Assembly: GCA_009830035.1 (NCBI GenBank)
Contig: SZZY01000008.1
Coordinates: 124,001-188,000, forward strand
Direction: 5' to 3'
Length of the DNA stretch: 64,000 bases
Source of the DNA: Pantoea sp. Eser
Lineage (GTDB): Bacteria > Pseudomonadota > Gammaproteobacteria > Enterobacterales > Enterobacteriaceae
Part shown: in pieces, positions 10,580-20,887 of the stretch
Layout of the letters: each line of letters opens with the position of its first letter
Position numbering within the stretch: the stretch's first letter is position 1
Position numbers and translations under genes: made by a program
The notes under the pieces: model-generated
Told to the model about the DNA's origin: nothing
Databases searched by the model: none
The model's input: only the letters and a program-made list of their open reading frames with translations

Positions 10580-11486
10580 CTATAAAGCGATGCCGGCCAC
10601 GATTAATATAAGGCTACCGATTAAGGTCAGCATCGGAACCAGCAGCTGCGCCAGTCGATTCTGCCGCGGCTGGGCCAGCCGTTGCGCCACTACGCGGGCG
10701 CGCTGGACCAGCAAACCAATCAGCGAGATGGTCAATGCGGTGCCGAGCGCCATCGCCGCCGCTGACAGCACGCCCCAGGCATAGACGCCGATCACTTTGG
10801 CAAACAGCAGCATCATGATCGCCCCGGAACAGGGCCGCAGTCCCATGGATACCACCACCAGCAGCTGGGTTTTCACACTCACCGCCTCGCGTATCTGCTA
10901 CGGCGATGGCAGGTGCGCATGTCCGCAACCACAGTGTGCGTCATGCTGGTGATCGGGACGCAGCATGCGAAAAGCGATCGCCGGGCGCGGACGTCGCATC
11001 TGCCACAGCGCTCGCAGCGCGCGGTAACCGATCCAAGCCCCCAGCCCAATCACCAGCAGATAGCTGCCCTTTTCCAGCCAGAAGCTGCTGAGATGCAGCT
11101 GGCGTGAAGAGGTTTGCAGCAGCACCAGCATCACCGTGACCAGCACTATCGCCACTGAGCCCTGCAATAGCGAGGCCAGCAGCGTCAGCTTAATACTGGT
11201 TTTAACTCTCGGCGGATGGGTTGCCAGAAAAGTGGTAATGACCACTTTGCCGTGGCCGGGTCCGAGCGCATGCAAAATGCCGTACAGCAGGCTGAACAGC
11301 ACCAGCGACAGCCCGGCCTGCTGCGGCTGTTCAGCCACTTGCTGTAACAGCTGGGTCATCTGTCGATGCAAATCTTTCTGCCACAACACGCTCTGCAGCA
11401 GAATCTGCGACCAGTTGAGCCAGAGGCAGCGTGCCGCCGGTCAGCAGCAGCGGCCAGAGTCGTGAGGCGCGGGCCGGTGTGGGCAT
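10580..11486 (-). pseudogene. zevB-like NicO-family metal transporter, broken
   Basis: This inner-membrane permease of the NicO (nickel/cobalt) family has the helix motif HALGPGHGK and a histidine-rich loop (HQHDAHCGCGHAH). Paired with a DUF1007 gene it resembles ZevAB, described in Haemophilus as a zinc system. Two lesions are seen. A frame change near 11425 separates the start (11486 or 11495) from the body. An in-frame TAG at 10898-10900 precedes QIREAVSVKTQ, after which 106 codons continue in the same frame to 10580. The second half carries RPCSGAIMMLLFA and the last helices. The start overlaps the zevA stop. Confidence 0.8.
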
Positions 11487-12085
11487 TACTGACATGTGAG
11501 AATCACCGTCTGCGCGAACTGTCGGCCCAAATCAAGCTCTTCTTCCGGCGCATCGGCCTTATCCAGCGACAGCGCATACTGTTTTAGCGAGTCGTTGGGC
11601 TTTGGCGTGTTAAGCATAAACTTACAGCGATCCTGCAGTGCCAGCGGCAGCGTCAGGGCGCTGACATTGTCATAAAACATGTCGACAAAATAAGTGGGAT
11701 CGAAGGTGAGGATGTCGAAGCGCTGCCCGGTCAGTACCGGCGGTTCCGCCAGCGGCAGAATAAACTCCAGTACCGCCTTATGACCGTTACGCGAGAGATT
11801 ATATTCGTCAGGCAGATTCAAAAATTTCACCCGCTGTTGGTTATGCCAGATTTCTGAGAAGTAGTGCTGGCCCAGCACGTTAGCCATCACGCCGGCCGCC
11901 AGCTTCTTCCACACCACGCTGCCCGGCTTCGCCTCGCCGGCGTCACACAACAGATCGGCAGAGGTAATCTCATCCATGGTCCAAGTCATTTTTAAGCCGG
12001 TGAAGGTATCACCCTTCGCCACCAGTTCGGTTTTCATGTCGATGAAGCTGTGTGGGTGCGCCAGCGCCGCCGGACTTAAGACCAT
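11486..12085 (-). CDS. DUF1007 periplasmic protein, ZevA-like
   Basis: This roughly 199-residue secreted protein begins with the end of a signal peptide (SPAALAHPHSF). The HPHSFID motif after the predicted cleavage site is typical of DUF1007/ZevA metal-binding partners of NicO permeases. The usable ATG at 12085 leaves a signal peptide of only about 10 residues. Ten codons upstream, a hydrophobic KRTPLVLLM stretch reads in frame behind an ATT (12113-12115) where an ATG would be expected. The start codon may therefore have mutated to ATT. Its partner zevB is broken, so the system is probably dead. Confidence 0.7.
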   Translation of the reverse strand: MVLSPAALAHPHSFIDMKTELVAKGDTFTGLKMTWTMDEITSADLLCDAGEAKPGSVVWKKLAAGVMANVLGQHYFSEIWHNQQRVKFLNLPDEYNLSRNGHKAVLEFILPLAEPPVLTGQRFDILTFDPTYFVDMFYDNVSALTLPLALQDRCKFMLNTPKPNDSLKQYALSLDKADAPEEELDLGRQFAQTVILTCQ

Positions 12086-12259
12086 CAGTAATACCAGGGG
12101 TGTGCGTTTTATAATGTTATAAAGTAACGTTCCCGATGAAAAGAATTTATAAGTAACAAAATTTTGTGACCCGCCTTAAACCTCTGACTAAAAAAACCGC
12201 CTGACAGCTGACGGGGTTGGCTATTCTTAGCTCAAAATAGCCTGCTGGAAATCTGATTG

Positions 12260-13519
12260 ATGAGTTCTGCTAACCCTTTGGCACCACTCTTCACCAGTTC
12301 ACAGCGACAGTGCCATCTTTTATTGCTGCTATTTCTGCCGACTCCCGCGCTTACGCTTGAAAAAGTCTGCCAGTTAAATGGCGTTGATCCTGCGGTTGCC
12401 CGACAGGATATCGCGGAAGTGGGTGACGAGATACAGCGATATCACCGGCTGGAACTGCACCAGATGGCGGATGGCAGCTTTCGTCTTCATGGTACAGAGT
12501 TGGATCGGCGCCTCTGTTTGCTGCACAACCTGCGACGCAGTTTGCGTTTGTCGCAGACATTTGTCTGTGAGCATTTTGCCAGTCCGCTGCGTCAGCGTCT
12601 GAAAGTGATGAAGATAGAGAAAGCGCTCTACGATGAGACCAATCTGCAGGCGTTAATCCAGCACTGTGGTCTGCGGCTGAACCGCGATTTTAGCGAACGG
12701 GATCGGCTGTTTTTGCAGATTTTTATGAAGTATGGGCTGTGTCAGCGTCAGCCCGCGATGCTCAGCGCGTCTGGCTGCAACATAAGGCAGAACGGCAGGC
12801 TGCCGAAGATGTGATTCACCACTGGCGTAAACGCTGCCATCTGGCCCCGCACATCAGCGAAACGGATTTCTGGACGCTGCTGTTCAGCCTGATCCACACC
12901 CCGCAGGCCGATCGGGTAAAGCATCCCTGCGAGCAGCGATTAATGGCGGCGACGGTACAGCTGATTGCCGATTTTGAGCAGTGTGCTGCGGTGACCTTTG
13001 CCGACCGCGACGATCTGCTGCAGCAGCTCTATACCCATCTGGCGCAAGCGCTGGATCGCACCCACTTCACCCATCGGTATCGACAACAGCGTGGCGCTGG
13101 ATGTCAGCCGTCTCTATCCGCGCCTGTTACGCACCACCCAGCTGGCGCTGCGCGCTTTTGAATATGAATACCAGATCGCTTTTACCCCGGAAGAGGTGAG
13201 CCTGATTACGGTGATTTTTGATGCCTGGCTGATGCAGGAAAATGCATTGCAGGAGAAGCAGGTGCTGATATTAACCGGCGAAGATCCGCAGCTGGAGCAG
13301 AATGTCGAGCAGCAGATCCGTGAAATCACCCTGCTGCCGATCAATATTACCTACCAGCAGGTGAGCAGTTTTCAGCGCGATGGCGCGCCGCGCGAAGTTG
13401 ACCTGATTATTTCACCGTACGCCACCTCCCTGCCGCTCTACTCACCACCGCTGATACATGCGGAACTGCCGCTGACGGCGCACCATCAGCAGCGTATCCG
13501 TTATTTGCTCGAGTCGTAA
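12260..13519 (+). pseudogene. csiE: csiE, stationary-phase PRD-like regulator, frameshifted
   Basis: This is a homologue of E. coli CsiE (426 residues), a protein with helix-turn-helix and PRD-like regions. It reads in three frames: 12260-12755 (SSANPLAPLFTSSQRQC onward), about 12755-13070 (DAQRVWLQHKAERQA) and about 13072-13519 (IGIDNSVALDVSRLYPRLL to RIRYLLES). Two small indels explain this. Its 3' end overlaps that of the convergent hcaT by 19 bp. Confidence 0.85.
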
Positions 13520-14649
13520 CGCGGGCGCAGGAACAGCGCAGGCAGCGCCACCAATGCCATAACCCAAAACAGATGCCTCTGCAGATGGGTAAACAGCACG
13601 CCGCAAATCATGGTCATCACCGCAATTCCGCCGCCCATCGCCAGGGCAGAATAGAGCGATTGCAGCTGGATCACCTCAGCGCCCTGACGGGCAGCAATAA
13701 AGCGCATCGCCGCCAGATGGCAGACGGTGAAACTGCCGCAGTGCAGAATCTGCGCCACAATCAGCAGCAGCAGCGCAGTGCTGGCGCCCAGCAGGCTCCA
13801 GCGAATCAGTGCGCAGATGCCCGACAGCAGCAGCAAATCGCGCGCGCTCCAGCGACGAAACAGGCGGTTGCTGAGCGCAAAAATAATAATCTCCGCCACC
13901 ACGCCCAGCGACCAGAGATAGCCCACCGTTGAGGCCGAATAGCCGCTCTCCTGCCACCAGATAGCACTGAAACCGTAATAGGCGGCATGCGCCCCCTGCA
14001 GCAGCGTCACGCACAGCATAAAGCGCCAGACCGCATTCTCACGCAGCAGGTCACGCCAGACCCGCCAGCCACCGCCTGCCGCGCCCTGCCGCTCATTGCC
14101 CTGCGGATGAGTGGCTGGCGTGAGCATCATCCCGGCCAGCATGCTAAGCGCCCCCACCGACAGCAACAACAATATCGCCTGCGAGGAGTAAGCACCGACC
14201 AGCACCCCGGTCAGCGCCGAACTAATGACAAACGCCAGCGATCCCCACAGCCGTACCGGACCGTAAGCCAGGCCAATCTGTTGCGTCCAGGTGGCGGCCA
14301 GCGCATCACTGAGCGGCACCAGCTGCGAGAAAAACAGGTTAAAGCCAATCATCACCGCCAGCAGCCACATCCACTGCTGCCCGACCCAGTAGCCGATGGC
14401 GAACAGGCAGGTCATCAGCGCCAGCAGGCGGAGTGCGGTAATTAACTGTGCCGGATTTTTTACCTGCGAGGCGATAAGCAGGCTGCCGACAAAGCACGCC
14501 ACCATGCCGCAGCCCAGCAGCAGACCGATTTTTTCCGCATCGAGGCCGGTGCCTTTGAGCCATACGCCCCAGAAAGGCAGGTAGATGCCGTAACAGAAGA
14601 AGTAAGTGAAGTAGCCTAATCCGAGCCATCTGGCGGAGCCGATTGCCAT
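13501..14649 (-). CDS. hcaT: MFS transporter, HcaT-like
   Basis: This major-facilitator permease has about 12 membrane helices and 382 residues, close to E. coli HcaT (379), the putative 3-phenylpropionate transporter. The start at 14649 (MAIGSARWLGLGYFTYFF) fits the family and has a ggaggg site. A start 33 bp further upstream is possible. The conserved blocks LLQGAHAAYYGFSAI and ILHCGSFTVCHLAAMR are intact. No hca catabolic genes are in the window, so the substrate is uncertain. Confidence 0.88.
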   Translation of the reverse strand: MAIGSARWLGLGYFTYFFCYGIYLPFWGVWLKGTGLDAEKIGLLLGCGMVACFVGSLLIASQVKNPAQLITALRLLALMTCLFAIGYWVGQQWMWLLAVMIGFNLFFSQLVPLSDALAATWTQQIGLAYGPVRLWGSLAFVISSALTGVLVGAYSSQAILLLLSVGALSMLAGMMLTPATHPQGNERQGAAGGGWRVWRDLLRENAVWRFMLCVTLLQGAHAAYYGFSAIWWQESGYSASTVGYLWSLGVVAEIIIFALSNRLFRRWSARDLLLLSGICALIRWSLLGASTALLLLIVAQILHCGSFTVCHLAAMRFIAARQGAEVIQLQSLYSALAMGGGIAVMTMICGVLFTHLQRHLFWVMALVALPALFLRPRYDSSK

Positions 14650-14724
14650 ATTCCCTCCAGCAAGTGTGCTGCCTGGCAGCAAGAGTCGGCGCTACTCTGG
14701 CAGAGCGCCGCACGTCAGGCAATA

Positions 14725-14752
14725 AAAAAGGATGGCTGATGTCATCCTTTTT
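14725..14752 (-). terminator. glyA terminator
   Basis: The hairpin aaaaaggatgac..cagccatcctttttt (minus strand), with a T run, lies 25 bp after the glyA stop. Confidence 0.8.
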
Positions 14753-14777
14753 ATGCGGTTACACAAAGGGTTAACGC

Positions 14778-16031
14778 TTAAGCATAGACCGGCAGACGGC
14801 TGCAGATTTCCAGCACTTTCTGTTTGGTGCGCTCAATGGTCGCTTCATCGTTGATGTTATCCAGCACGTCAGCAATCCAGCCCGCCAGTTCACGCACGTC
14901 CACTTCGTTGAAGCCACGACGCGTAACGGCTGGGGTACCGATACGAATACCCGAGGTAACAAACGGGCTCTTCGGATCGTTCGGGACGCTGTTTTTGTTT
15001 ACCGTCATGTTAGCACGGCCCAGCGCCGCATCGGCTTCTTTACCGGTCAGGTTTTTGCTCACCAGATCGATCAGGAACAGATGGTTATGGGTGCCGCCAG
15101 AGACGATGTTGTAGCCGCGTGCGATCAGCACCTCAACCATCGCTTTGGCGTTTTTCGCGACCTGCTGCTGATAGGTTTTGAATTCCGGCTCCATCGCCTC
15201 TTTGAACGCCACCGCTTTACCGGCGATCACGTGCATCAGAGGACCGCCCTGTCCACCCGGGAATACCGCGGAGTTCAGTTTTTTATACAGCTCTTCATCA
15301 CCGTTTTTCGCCAAGATGATACCCCCGCGCGGACCCGCCAGCGTTTTGTGGGTGGTCGAGGTCACGATGTGCGCGTGCGGCACCGGGCTTGGGTAGACGC
15401 CAGCGGCAATCAGACCGGCAACGTGCGCCATATCAACGAACAGCCATGCGCCGACGCTATCGGCGATTTCACGCATTTTTGCCCAGTCACACACGCCGGA
15501 ATAGGCAGAGAAACCGCCGACGATCATTTTTGGCTTATGCGTTTTGGCCAGTTCAGCCAGCTCGTCGTAGTCGATCTTGCCGGTTTCATCGATACCGTAA
15601 GCCACTACGTTGTAGAGTTTGCCAGAAAGGTTAACCGGTGAGCCGTGGGTCAGGTGTCCGCCGTGGGCCAGGTTCATTCCAAGGATGGTATCACCCGGCT
15701 GCAGCAGCGCGGTGTAAACCGCGAAGTTTGCCTGTGAACCTGAATGCGGCTGCACGTTGGCGTAATCGGCGCCAAACAGCTGTTTAGCCCGGTCAATCGC
15801 TAACTGCTCAACGATATCAACATATTCACAACCGCCGTAGTAGCGTTTGCCTGGATAGCCTTCGGCGTATTTGTTGGTGAGCTGAGAACCTTGCGCCTGC
15901 ATAACGCGCGGGCTGGTGTAGTTTTCAGAAGCAATCAGTTCGATGTGCTCTTCCTGACGCACTTTCTCTTGCTCCATCGCCTGCCACAACTCGGCATCAT
16001 AATCGGCAATGTTCATATCACGCTTTAACAT
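14778..16031 (-). CDS. glyA: serine hydroxymethyltransferase
   Basis: This PLP enzyme interconverts serine and glycine and supplies one-carbon units on tetrahydrofolate. It has 417 residues, identical in length to E. coli. The start at 16031 is [16 protein letters not shown]. The PLP-lysine segment [12 protein letters not shown] (near residue 229) is present. It is divergent from the hmp scrap, as in E. coli. It is intact. Confidence 0.97.
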   Translation of the reverse strand: MLKRDMNIADYDAELWQAMEQEKVRQEEHIELIASENYTSPRVMQAQGSQLTNKYAEGYPGKRYYGGCEYVDIVEQLAIDRAKQLFGADYANVQPHSGSQANFAVYTALLQPGDTILGMNLAHGGHLTHGSPVNLSGKLYNVVAYGIDETGKIDYDELAELAKTHKPKMIVGGFSAYSGVCDWAKMREIADSVGAWLFVDMAHVAGLIAAGVYPSPVPHAHIVTSTTHKTLAGPRGGIILAKNGDEELYKKLNSAVFPGGQGGPLMHVIAGKAVAFKEAMEPEFKTYQQQVAKNAKAMVEVLIARGYNIVSGGTHNHLFLIDLVSKNLTGKEADAALGRANMTVNKNSVPNDPKSPFVTSGIRIGTPAVTRRGFNEVDVRELAGWIADVLDNINDEATIERTKQKVLEICSRLPVYA

Positions 16032-16199
16032 CCGCATCTCCTGACTCAGCTAACTTTTTTAACGGCAGTTTAAGCCCCACCGGGGCGAAGGCCCACAGTG
16101 TAAACCGTTTTATCAGGTGAAGGTAGGGTGAATCCCCTCTTTTTACGCTATGAAGCGGCACGGGATTTTTACGCTTTTTCCCGGCGAAACTGCGCCCCG

Positions 16200-16373
16200 A
16201 TTTTTCTTCAGGATGTGACGGCGCTGGCGGCACGTTTACAGTCGCCGCAGACGCAGTTCTACCTGTGTGGTCCGCTGGGCTTTATGCAGCATGTGGTGGC
16301 GCAGCTGCGTGATGCTGGCGTCGAGGATGCGCGCATCCATTACGAACTGTTAGGCCCGCATAAATGCATGTGA
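16200..16373 (+). pseudogene. hmp: hmp (flavohaemoprotein) 3' remnant
   Basis: The last ~55 residues of the nitric-oxide dioxygenase Hmp survive: QFYLCGPLGFMQ, then RIHYELLGPHKCM. This is the NAD-binding end of the reductase domain. The globin, FAD and most of the NAD domains (about 340 residues) are missing, and glyA lies immediately upstream as in E. coli. A deletion joined the glyA promoter region to the hmp tail. Confidence 0.85.
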
Positions 16374-16425
16374 CTACGCTATAAAAAAAGCACGCATCGC
16401 AGCGGGATTTTTTAATCCGGCGAAC

Positions 16426-16803
<378 letters not shown>

Positions 16804-16891
16804 TTATCAAGTATAAATGTTGCTGGCGCGGCCGGGCAGCTAATATCCGCCATGCGGATCACGCTTTGCCCTAGCGGGATGGCGGCGCACG

Positions 16892-18226
16892 CTACTCTTT
16901 AAAATCGCTGGCGTCCAGTTCGTGACGAGACAGCAGCTTATAGAAATCAGTACGGTTGCGTCCAGCCAGACGCGCAGCATGGGTCACATTGCCTTTGGTC
17001 ATCTGCAGTAACTTACGCAGATAGTTCAGCTCGAACTGATTGCGCGCCTCGACAAAGGTCGGCAACGCACTGTTTTCGCCGCTCAGCGCCTGCGCCACCA
17101 GCGCATCACTGATTACTGGTGACGCGCTGAGTGCCACACACTGCTCAACCACGTTGACCAGCTGACGCACGTTGCCCGGCCAGCTGGCGGCCATAAGGCG
17201 TTTCATCGCATCGGCAGAAAAACTGCGGATCTGCGGTTTGTGCCGTTCCGCCGCCTGACGCAGCAGATGATTCGCCAGCAGCGGGATATCTTCCGTCCGC
17301 TGATGCAGCGCCGGAATCTTCAGGTTAACCACGTTGAGGCGATAGAACAGATCCTCGCGGAACTCTTTTTTCTCCATCGCCTTAGGAAGATCGCGGTGGG
17401 TGGCGGAAATGATACGCACGTCAATATCCATGTCGTGATCGCTGCCGACCGGCCGTACCTTGCGCTCCTGTAGCACCCGCAGCAGCTTAACCTGCAGCGC
17501 CTGCGGCATATCACCAATCTCATCAAGAAACAGCGTGCCGCCGCCAGCCGCGTTGAACAGCCCATCACGGGCGCTGACCGCGCCGGTAAACGCCCCTTTG
17601 GCGTGCCCAAACAGCTCAGACTCCAGCAATTGTTCCGGCAGCGCACCGCAGTTGATGGCGATAAATGGCTTGCCGTGACGCGGACTGGCAGCATGGATCG
17701 CCTGCGCCAGCATCTCTTTACCGGTGCCGCTCTGACCGTTAATCAGCACGCTGACGTCAGACTGCGCCACCATATGCGCCTGCTCCAGCAGCCGCAGCAT
17801 CAGCGGGCTGCGGGTGACAATCGCTTCGCGCCAGCGGTCATCGCTGATCGGTGCCTGCTGCGCCAGCGCTTCATCAATCGCTTTGTAGAGCGCATCACGA
17901 TCAACCGGCTTGGTCAGAAAGCTGAACACCCCCTGCTGAGTGGCGGAGACCGCATCCGGAATCGAGCCGTGCGCGGTCAGAATAATTACCGGCAGCCCCA
18001 TGTGGCGTTTCTGGATTTCGCCAAACAGCGCCAGGCCGTCCATTTCGTCCATCCGCAGATCACTGATAACCAGATCAATTTTTTCTTTCTGCAGCAGGCG
18101 CAACGCTTCCGGGCCGCTGGCAGCCGTGGTGACCTGGTAACCTTCGCTGCTGAGACGCATGCCCAGCAGCTTCAGCAGGCTGGGATCGTCATCGACCAGC
18201 AGCAGCCGGGCGGCTTGTTTAACCAT
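16892..18226 (-). CDS. glrR: sigma-54-dependent response regulator GlrR (QseF)
   Basis: The 444-residue NtrC-class activator has a receiver domain with the phospho-aspartate in [12 protein letters not shown] (about residue 56). The AAA+ core has Walker A GQSGTGKE and the sigma-54 contact loop GAFTGA. A C-terminal Fis-type helix-turn-helix ([19 protein letters not shown]) follows. The kinase partner GlrK is upstream in the operon, and the target glmY promoter is present at 20616-20631. The start overlaps the qseG stop. Confidence 0.96.
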   Translation of the reverse strand: MVKQAARLLLVDDDPSLLKLLGMRLSSEGYQVTTAASGPEALRLLQKEKIDLVISDLRMDEMDGLALFGEIQKRHMGLPVIILTAHGSIPDAVSATQQGVFSFLTKPVDRDALYKAIDEALAQQAPISDDRWREAIVTRSPLMLRLLEQAHMVAQSDVSVLINGQSGTGKEMLAQAIHAASPRHGKPFIAINCGALPEQLLESELFGHAKGAFTGAVSARDGLFNAAGGGTLFLDEIGDMPQALQVKLLRVLQERKVRPVGSDHDMDIDVRIISATHRDLPKAMEKKEFREDLFYRLNVVNLKIPALHQRTEDIPLLANHLLRQAAERHKPQIRSFSADAMKRLMAASWPGNVRQLVNVVEQCVALSASPVISDALVAQALSGENSALPTFVEARNQFELNYLRKLLQMTKGNVTHAARLAGRNRTDFYKLLSRHELDASDFKE

Positions 18227-18885
18227 TATTGCTCCTCTTCCTGCGGCAGTGCGGTGCCGTGACTGCTGTCAGAGACATCCGGCGCTTTGCGGGATGATAG
18301 CTGGCGCTCAATGTCGGTCAGTCGCTCCAGCTTACGCTGCGTATCGCTCAGTTGCTGTTGCTGCCTGACCATTTGCAGCCGGAGTATCTCCAGCTGGTCA
18401 TCACTGCTTTGTTGCAGATGCGCGTAACGGGTTCGCGCTTCGCTGAGGTCAAGTTGCGCCGCCTGATTGCTGCGCCACAGCTGAATAAGCGGACGAACCG
18501 GAGCGGGAAAATCACTGCTGTAGCTGTCCAGCGTGGCGACATACTGGCGTCGCTCCACCGGAGTGACGTTGCCGTTAGCCATTAACACGCCCTGCTTAAA
18601 GGCGCGTGACCAGCCGTCAGCCGGCCAGCGGTGCGCTTCGGCGCGAGCTTCGGCGGGCGACAGCCGTTCTGCACAGTCGATGGCGCGCATCCAGTAGAGC
18701 GGGTTACCCAGCGCTGCGTGGTTCTCAATCTGCCACACGTCACTGCAGCGGGTCGCCAGATAATCGGCTATTTTGACCTCCGGTTCCGCTACCGGATGGC
18801 CCGATGGCAGCGATGAGGTGGCCGGAGAAGCGGTACATCCGCTGAGCAGCAGCGTGCTCAGCAGCAAAGCGGGTAAATATTTCAT
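18226..18885 (-). CDS. qseG: outer-membrane lipoprotein QseG (YfhG)
   Basis: The 219-residue lipoprotein has a type II signal peptide and lipobox (LLLSGC, cysteine near residue 17). A coiled-coil C terminus (SDDQLEILRLQMVRQQQQLSDTQRKLERL) follows. In E. coli the homologue modulates the adjacent GlrK/GlrR pair. It is encoded between glrK and glrR with 3-4 bp spacing or overlap, so it is co-translated. It is slightly shorter than E. coli QseG (237). Confidence 0.9.
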   Translation of the reverse strand: MKYLPALLLSTLLLSGCTASPATSSLPSGHPVAEPEVKIADYLATRCSDVWQIENHAALGNPLYWMRAIDCAERLSPAEARAEAHRWPADGWSRAFKQGVLMANGNVTPVERRQYVATLDSYSSDFPAPVRPLIQLWRSNQAAQLDLSEARTRYAHLQQSSDDQLEILRLQMVRQQQQLSDTQRKLERLTDIERQLSSRKAPDVSDSSHGTALPQEEEQ

Positions 18886-18888
18886 CAG

Positions 18889-20316
18889 TCAGACATTCCC
18901 GGCTGTGGTGTTCAGTTCAATGCGAAAACAGACGCCGGTGCGATCGCTGGAGACCAGCGACAGGTCGCCCTGCATCCGGCGCAGGCAATTTTTGGCAATA
19001 CTCAGGCCCAGCCCGCTGCCTTTCACCGGCCCTTTACGCTGCAGGCTGCCCTGAAAGAACGGCTCGAATATCATCTTCTGCTCGTCCGGCGGAATCGGTG
19101 TGCCGCTGTTGGCAACCTCGATCCAGATCCGATCGCCCTGCTGCTGACTGCGCAGCCAGATGGTACCGGATTCGCTGCCGTAGTTCACGGCGTTCGAATA
19201 GAGGTTGTCGATCACCCGCATCAGCAGCGTCGGTTCGGCCAGACAGTGGGGCGCGTTGAGATCCAGCACCGTCTGCATCAGTTTGGTTCGCGCCGACAGC
19301 GCATGGGCGCTGACCACCCGCGCCACAATGTCATCCAGCCTGACCGTTTCCAGTCGGGTCGGGCCATCGGCCAGCTTACGGTTGTAGTCCAGCAGCTGTT
19401 CAATCAGCCGCTGCAGATGGCGGCTACTGCTGTCCAGAATCGACACCACCTCTTTCTGCTCGCTATTGAGCGATCCGGCCACTTCATCCGCCAGCAGTTC
19501 GGTGCCTTCGCGCAGGCTGGCTAACGGCGTTTTCAGTTCGTGGGAGAGATGACGCAGGAATTCATGACGCTGGGTTTCCAGCCAAGCCAGCCGCTCACTC
19601 AGCCAGAGAATACGCTGGCCGAGTGACCGCAGCTCACGCGGGCCGCGAAGCTCTACGCTGCTGCCCAGTTCAAGTCCTTCACCCAGCCGGTTGATCATCC
19701 GTTCGATGCGCTTAACCGGCCCGATGATCATGCCGGTGAAGAGCATCATTAACGCCAGACTGATGATAAACAGAATCAGCGCCTGCCAGCCGAAGAACTG
19801 GCCGCGATCGGCAATCTCACGCTGCAGCTGTAAGCCTCGTGAGAACACCACCTCACGCGTGTCCTGCACCATCCGAGCATTGGTGGCCGAGAAGCGATCC
19901 AGCGCCTCGGCGGCGCGCGGCACCGGATTGCCATTGTCGCACTGTGGTTGGGTCAGCAGGGGCAGCGTGGCTTGCAGCGTCTGGAAAGCCGGCAGTTCCG
20001 GCAGGCTGGCGCTGTGAGCGCTCAGCATCTGGCTGTAGCGGGTGCGCTGCGTTTGATAGAGCCGCGCCAGCGAGGCATCATCCAGCACGCAGTACTGCCG
20101 ATAGCTGCGTTCCAGCTCAACCGCAGTGCGCGCCATCGCCTCGCTGCGGCGCACGTCGGTGAAGGTGTTGCGGTTGGTGTCCGCCGCCTGTTCGCTGAGG
20201 GCTGAGAGGCTTTCCCACGCCTGCCACGCCAGCACCAGCAGCGGTAACAGCACCAGCACAAACGCCATCAGTACCAGCTGGCGCAGAGAACGGGGAAATA
20301 AACGCCATCTTTTCAC
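18889..20316 (-). CDS. glrK: sensor histidine kinase GlrK (QseE)
   Basis: The 475-residue inner-membrane kinase has membrane helices near residues 12-30 and 175-195 and a HAMP segment. The phospho-acceptor box is FLRHLSHELKTPLASLREG. The ATPase boxes are N (NLYSNAVNYG) and G (GSGLGLSIAKNCLRRMQGDL). It phosphorylates GlrR, which drives the small RNA gene glmY encoded immediately upstream. Confidence 0.95.
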   Translation of the reverse strand: MKRWRLFPRSLRQLVLMAFVLVLLPLLVLAWQAWESLSALSEQAADTNRNTFTDVRRSEAMARTAVELERSYRQYCVLDDASLARLYQTQRTRYSQMLSAHSASLPELPAFQTLQATLPLLTQPQCDNGNPVPRAAEALDRFSATNARMVQDTREVVFSRGLQLQREIADRGQFFGWQALILFIISLALMMLFTGMIIGPVKRIERMINRLGEGLELGSSVELRGPRELRSLGQRILWLSERLAWLETQRHEFLRHLSHELKTPLASLREGTELLADEVAGSLNSEQKEVVSILDSSSRHLQRLIEQLLDYNRKLADGPTRLETVRLDDIVARVVSAHALSARTKLMQTVLDLNAPHCLAEPTLLMRVIDNLYSNAVNYGSESGTIWLRSQQQGDRIWIEVANSGTPIPPDEQKMIFEPFFQGSLQRKGPVKGSGLGLSIAKNCLRRMQGDLSLVSSDRTGVCFRIELNTTAGNV

Positions 20317-20383
20317 GCGGCCGCTTCCTTAGAAAAATGCTGTCTGGATGCTAGCGGACTCTGATGCAGGAAGAAAGGGGCAG

Positions 20384-20415
20384 AAAAGAAAACGGCAGGC
20401 GCGCTGGCCTACCGT
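20384..20415 (-). terminator. glmY terminator
   Basis: On the minus strand AACGGTAGGC pairs with GCCTGCCGTT and is followed by TTTTCTTTT. Confidence 0.75.
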
Positions 20416-20607
20416 TGACGCGACGCCAGCGGCATCGCGGAAGAATGGGTGGAGCCTTACTCAACGTTACGTCCGGCGTTTGATAACGTTGCAAAGCAAA
20501 CGATTATCGATGAGGTGGACGGCAGGCTCCGTTTGGTGCGTCATTCGGATTTTATGAGCTCTTTTCCGCAGTGCGGGGCAATCATAAACAGATGAACGAG
20601 CAGCGCT
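20385..20607 (-). ncRNA. glmY: GlmY small RNA
   Basis: The gene sits between glrK and purL and runs in the same direction as glrK, as in E. coli. The predicted 5' end (AGCGCTGCTCGTTCATCTG, from about 20607) and the following TTTATGATTGCCCCGC...CATAAAATC region resemble the 5' half of E. coli GlmY in sequence and hairpin layout. A perfect sigma-54 promoter precedes it and a terminator ends it, giving about 220 nt (E. coli about 184). GlmY protects GlmZ from RapZ-directed cleavage, raising glucosamine-6-phosphate synthase. A short overlapping reading frame (20541-20735) is not counted as a gene. Confidence 0.8.
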
Positions 20608-20615
20608 CCAAGTAT

Positions 20616-20631
20616 AGCAAGTTTCATGCCA
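20616..20631 (-). promoter_or_regulatory. sigma-54 promoter of glmY, overlapping a sigma-70 -10 box
   Basis: On the minus strand TGGCATGAAACTTGCT fits the consensus TGGCAY-N5-TTGCW exactly. TATACT overlaps its -12 end and could serve as a sigma-70 -10 box, the overlapping arrangement known for glmY in enterobacteria. Confidence 0.8.
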
Positions 20632-20716
20632 TTAAATAAATAGTTATATTTTTCAGTAAATTGCCATAACGATTTGGCTATTGGCGGCGTTAGCGAACCG
20701 CGAAAGCCACTAAAAC

Positions 20717-20734
20717 TGTCGCCTGACAGCAACA
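20717..20734. promoter_or_regulatory. GlrR binding site (imperfect)
   Basis: TGTC-N10-AACA differs from the GlrR motif TGTC-N10-GACA in one base. It lies about 90 bp upstream of the glmY sigma-54 box. Confidence 0.6.
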
Positions 20735-20779
20735 CTCAGCAGCGGAGCAAGACTAACTGATATAAATCAGCATGATAAA

Positions 20780-20797
20780 TGTCGTCTGATAGCGACA
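20780..20797. promoter_or_regulatory. GlrR binding site
   Basis: This is an exact TGTC-N10-GACA, centred 63 bp (six helical turns) from the other site. Confidence 0.7.
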
Positions 20798-20887
20798 CCT
20801 CTGATCTGCGGCTGCCGCCATTTGCTAACAGCCGTCTGAAAATAAAACAGGAGGCGCAGCGGCCTCCTGTTGTTAACAGCGGATTAT

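Noticed and set aside
20541-20735. Small open frame (64 codons) with a hydrophobic end, minus strand
   Set aside because: It overlaps the glmY promoter and RNA, has no ribosome site, and the sequence is better explained by glmY.
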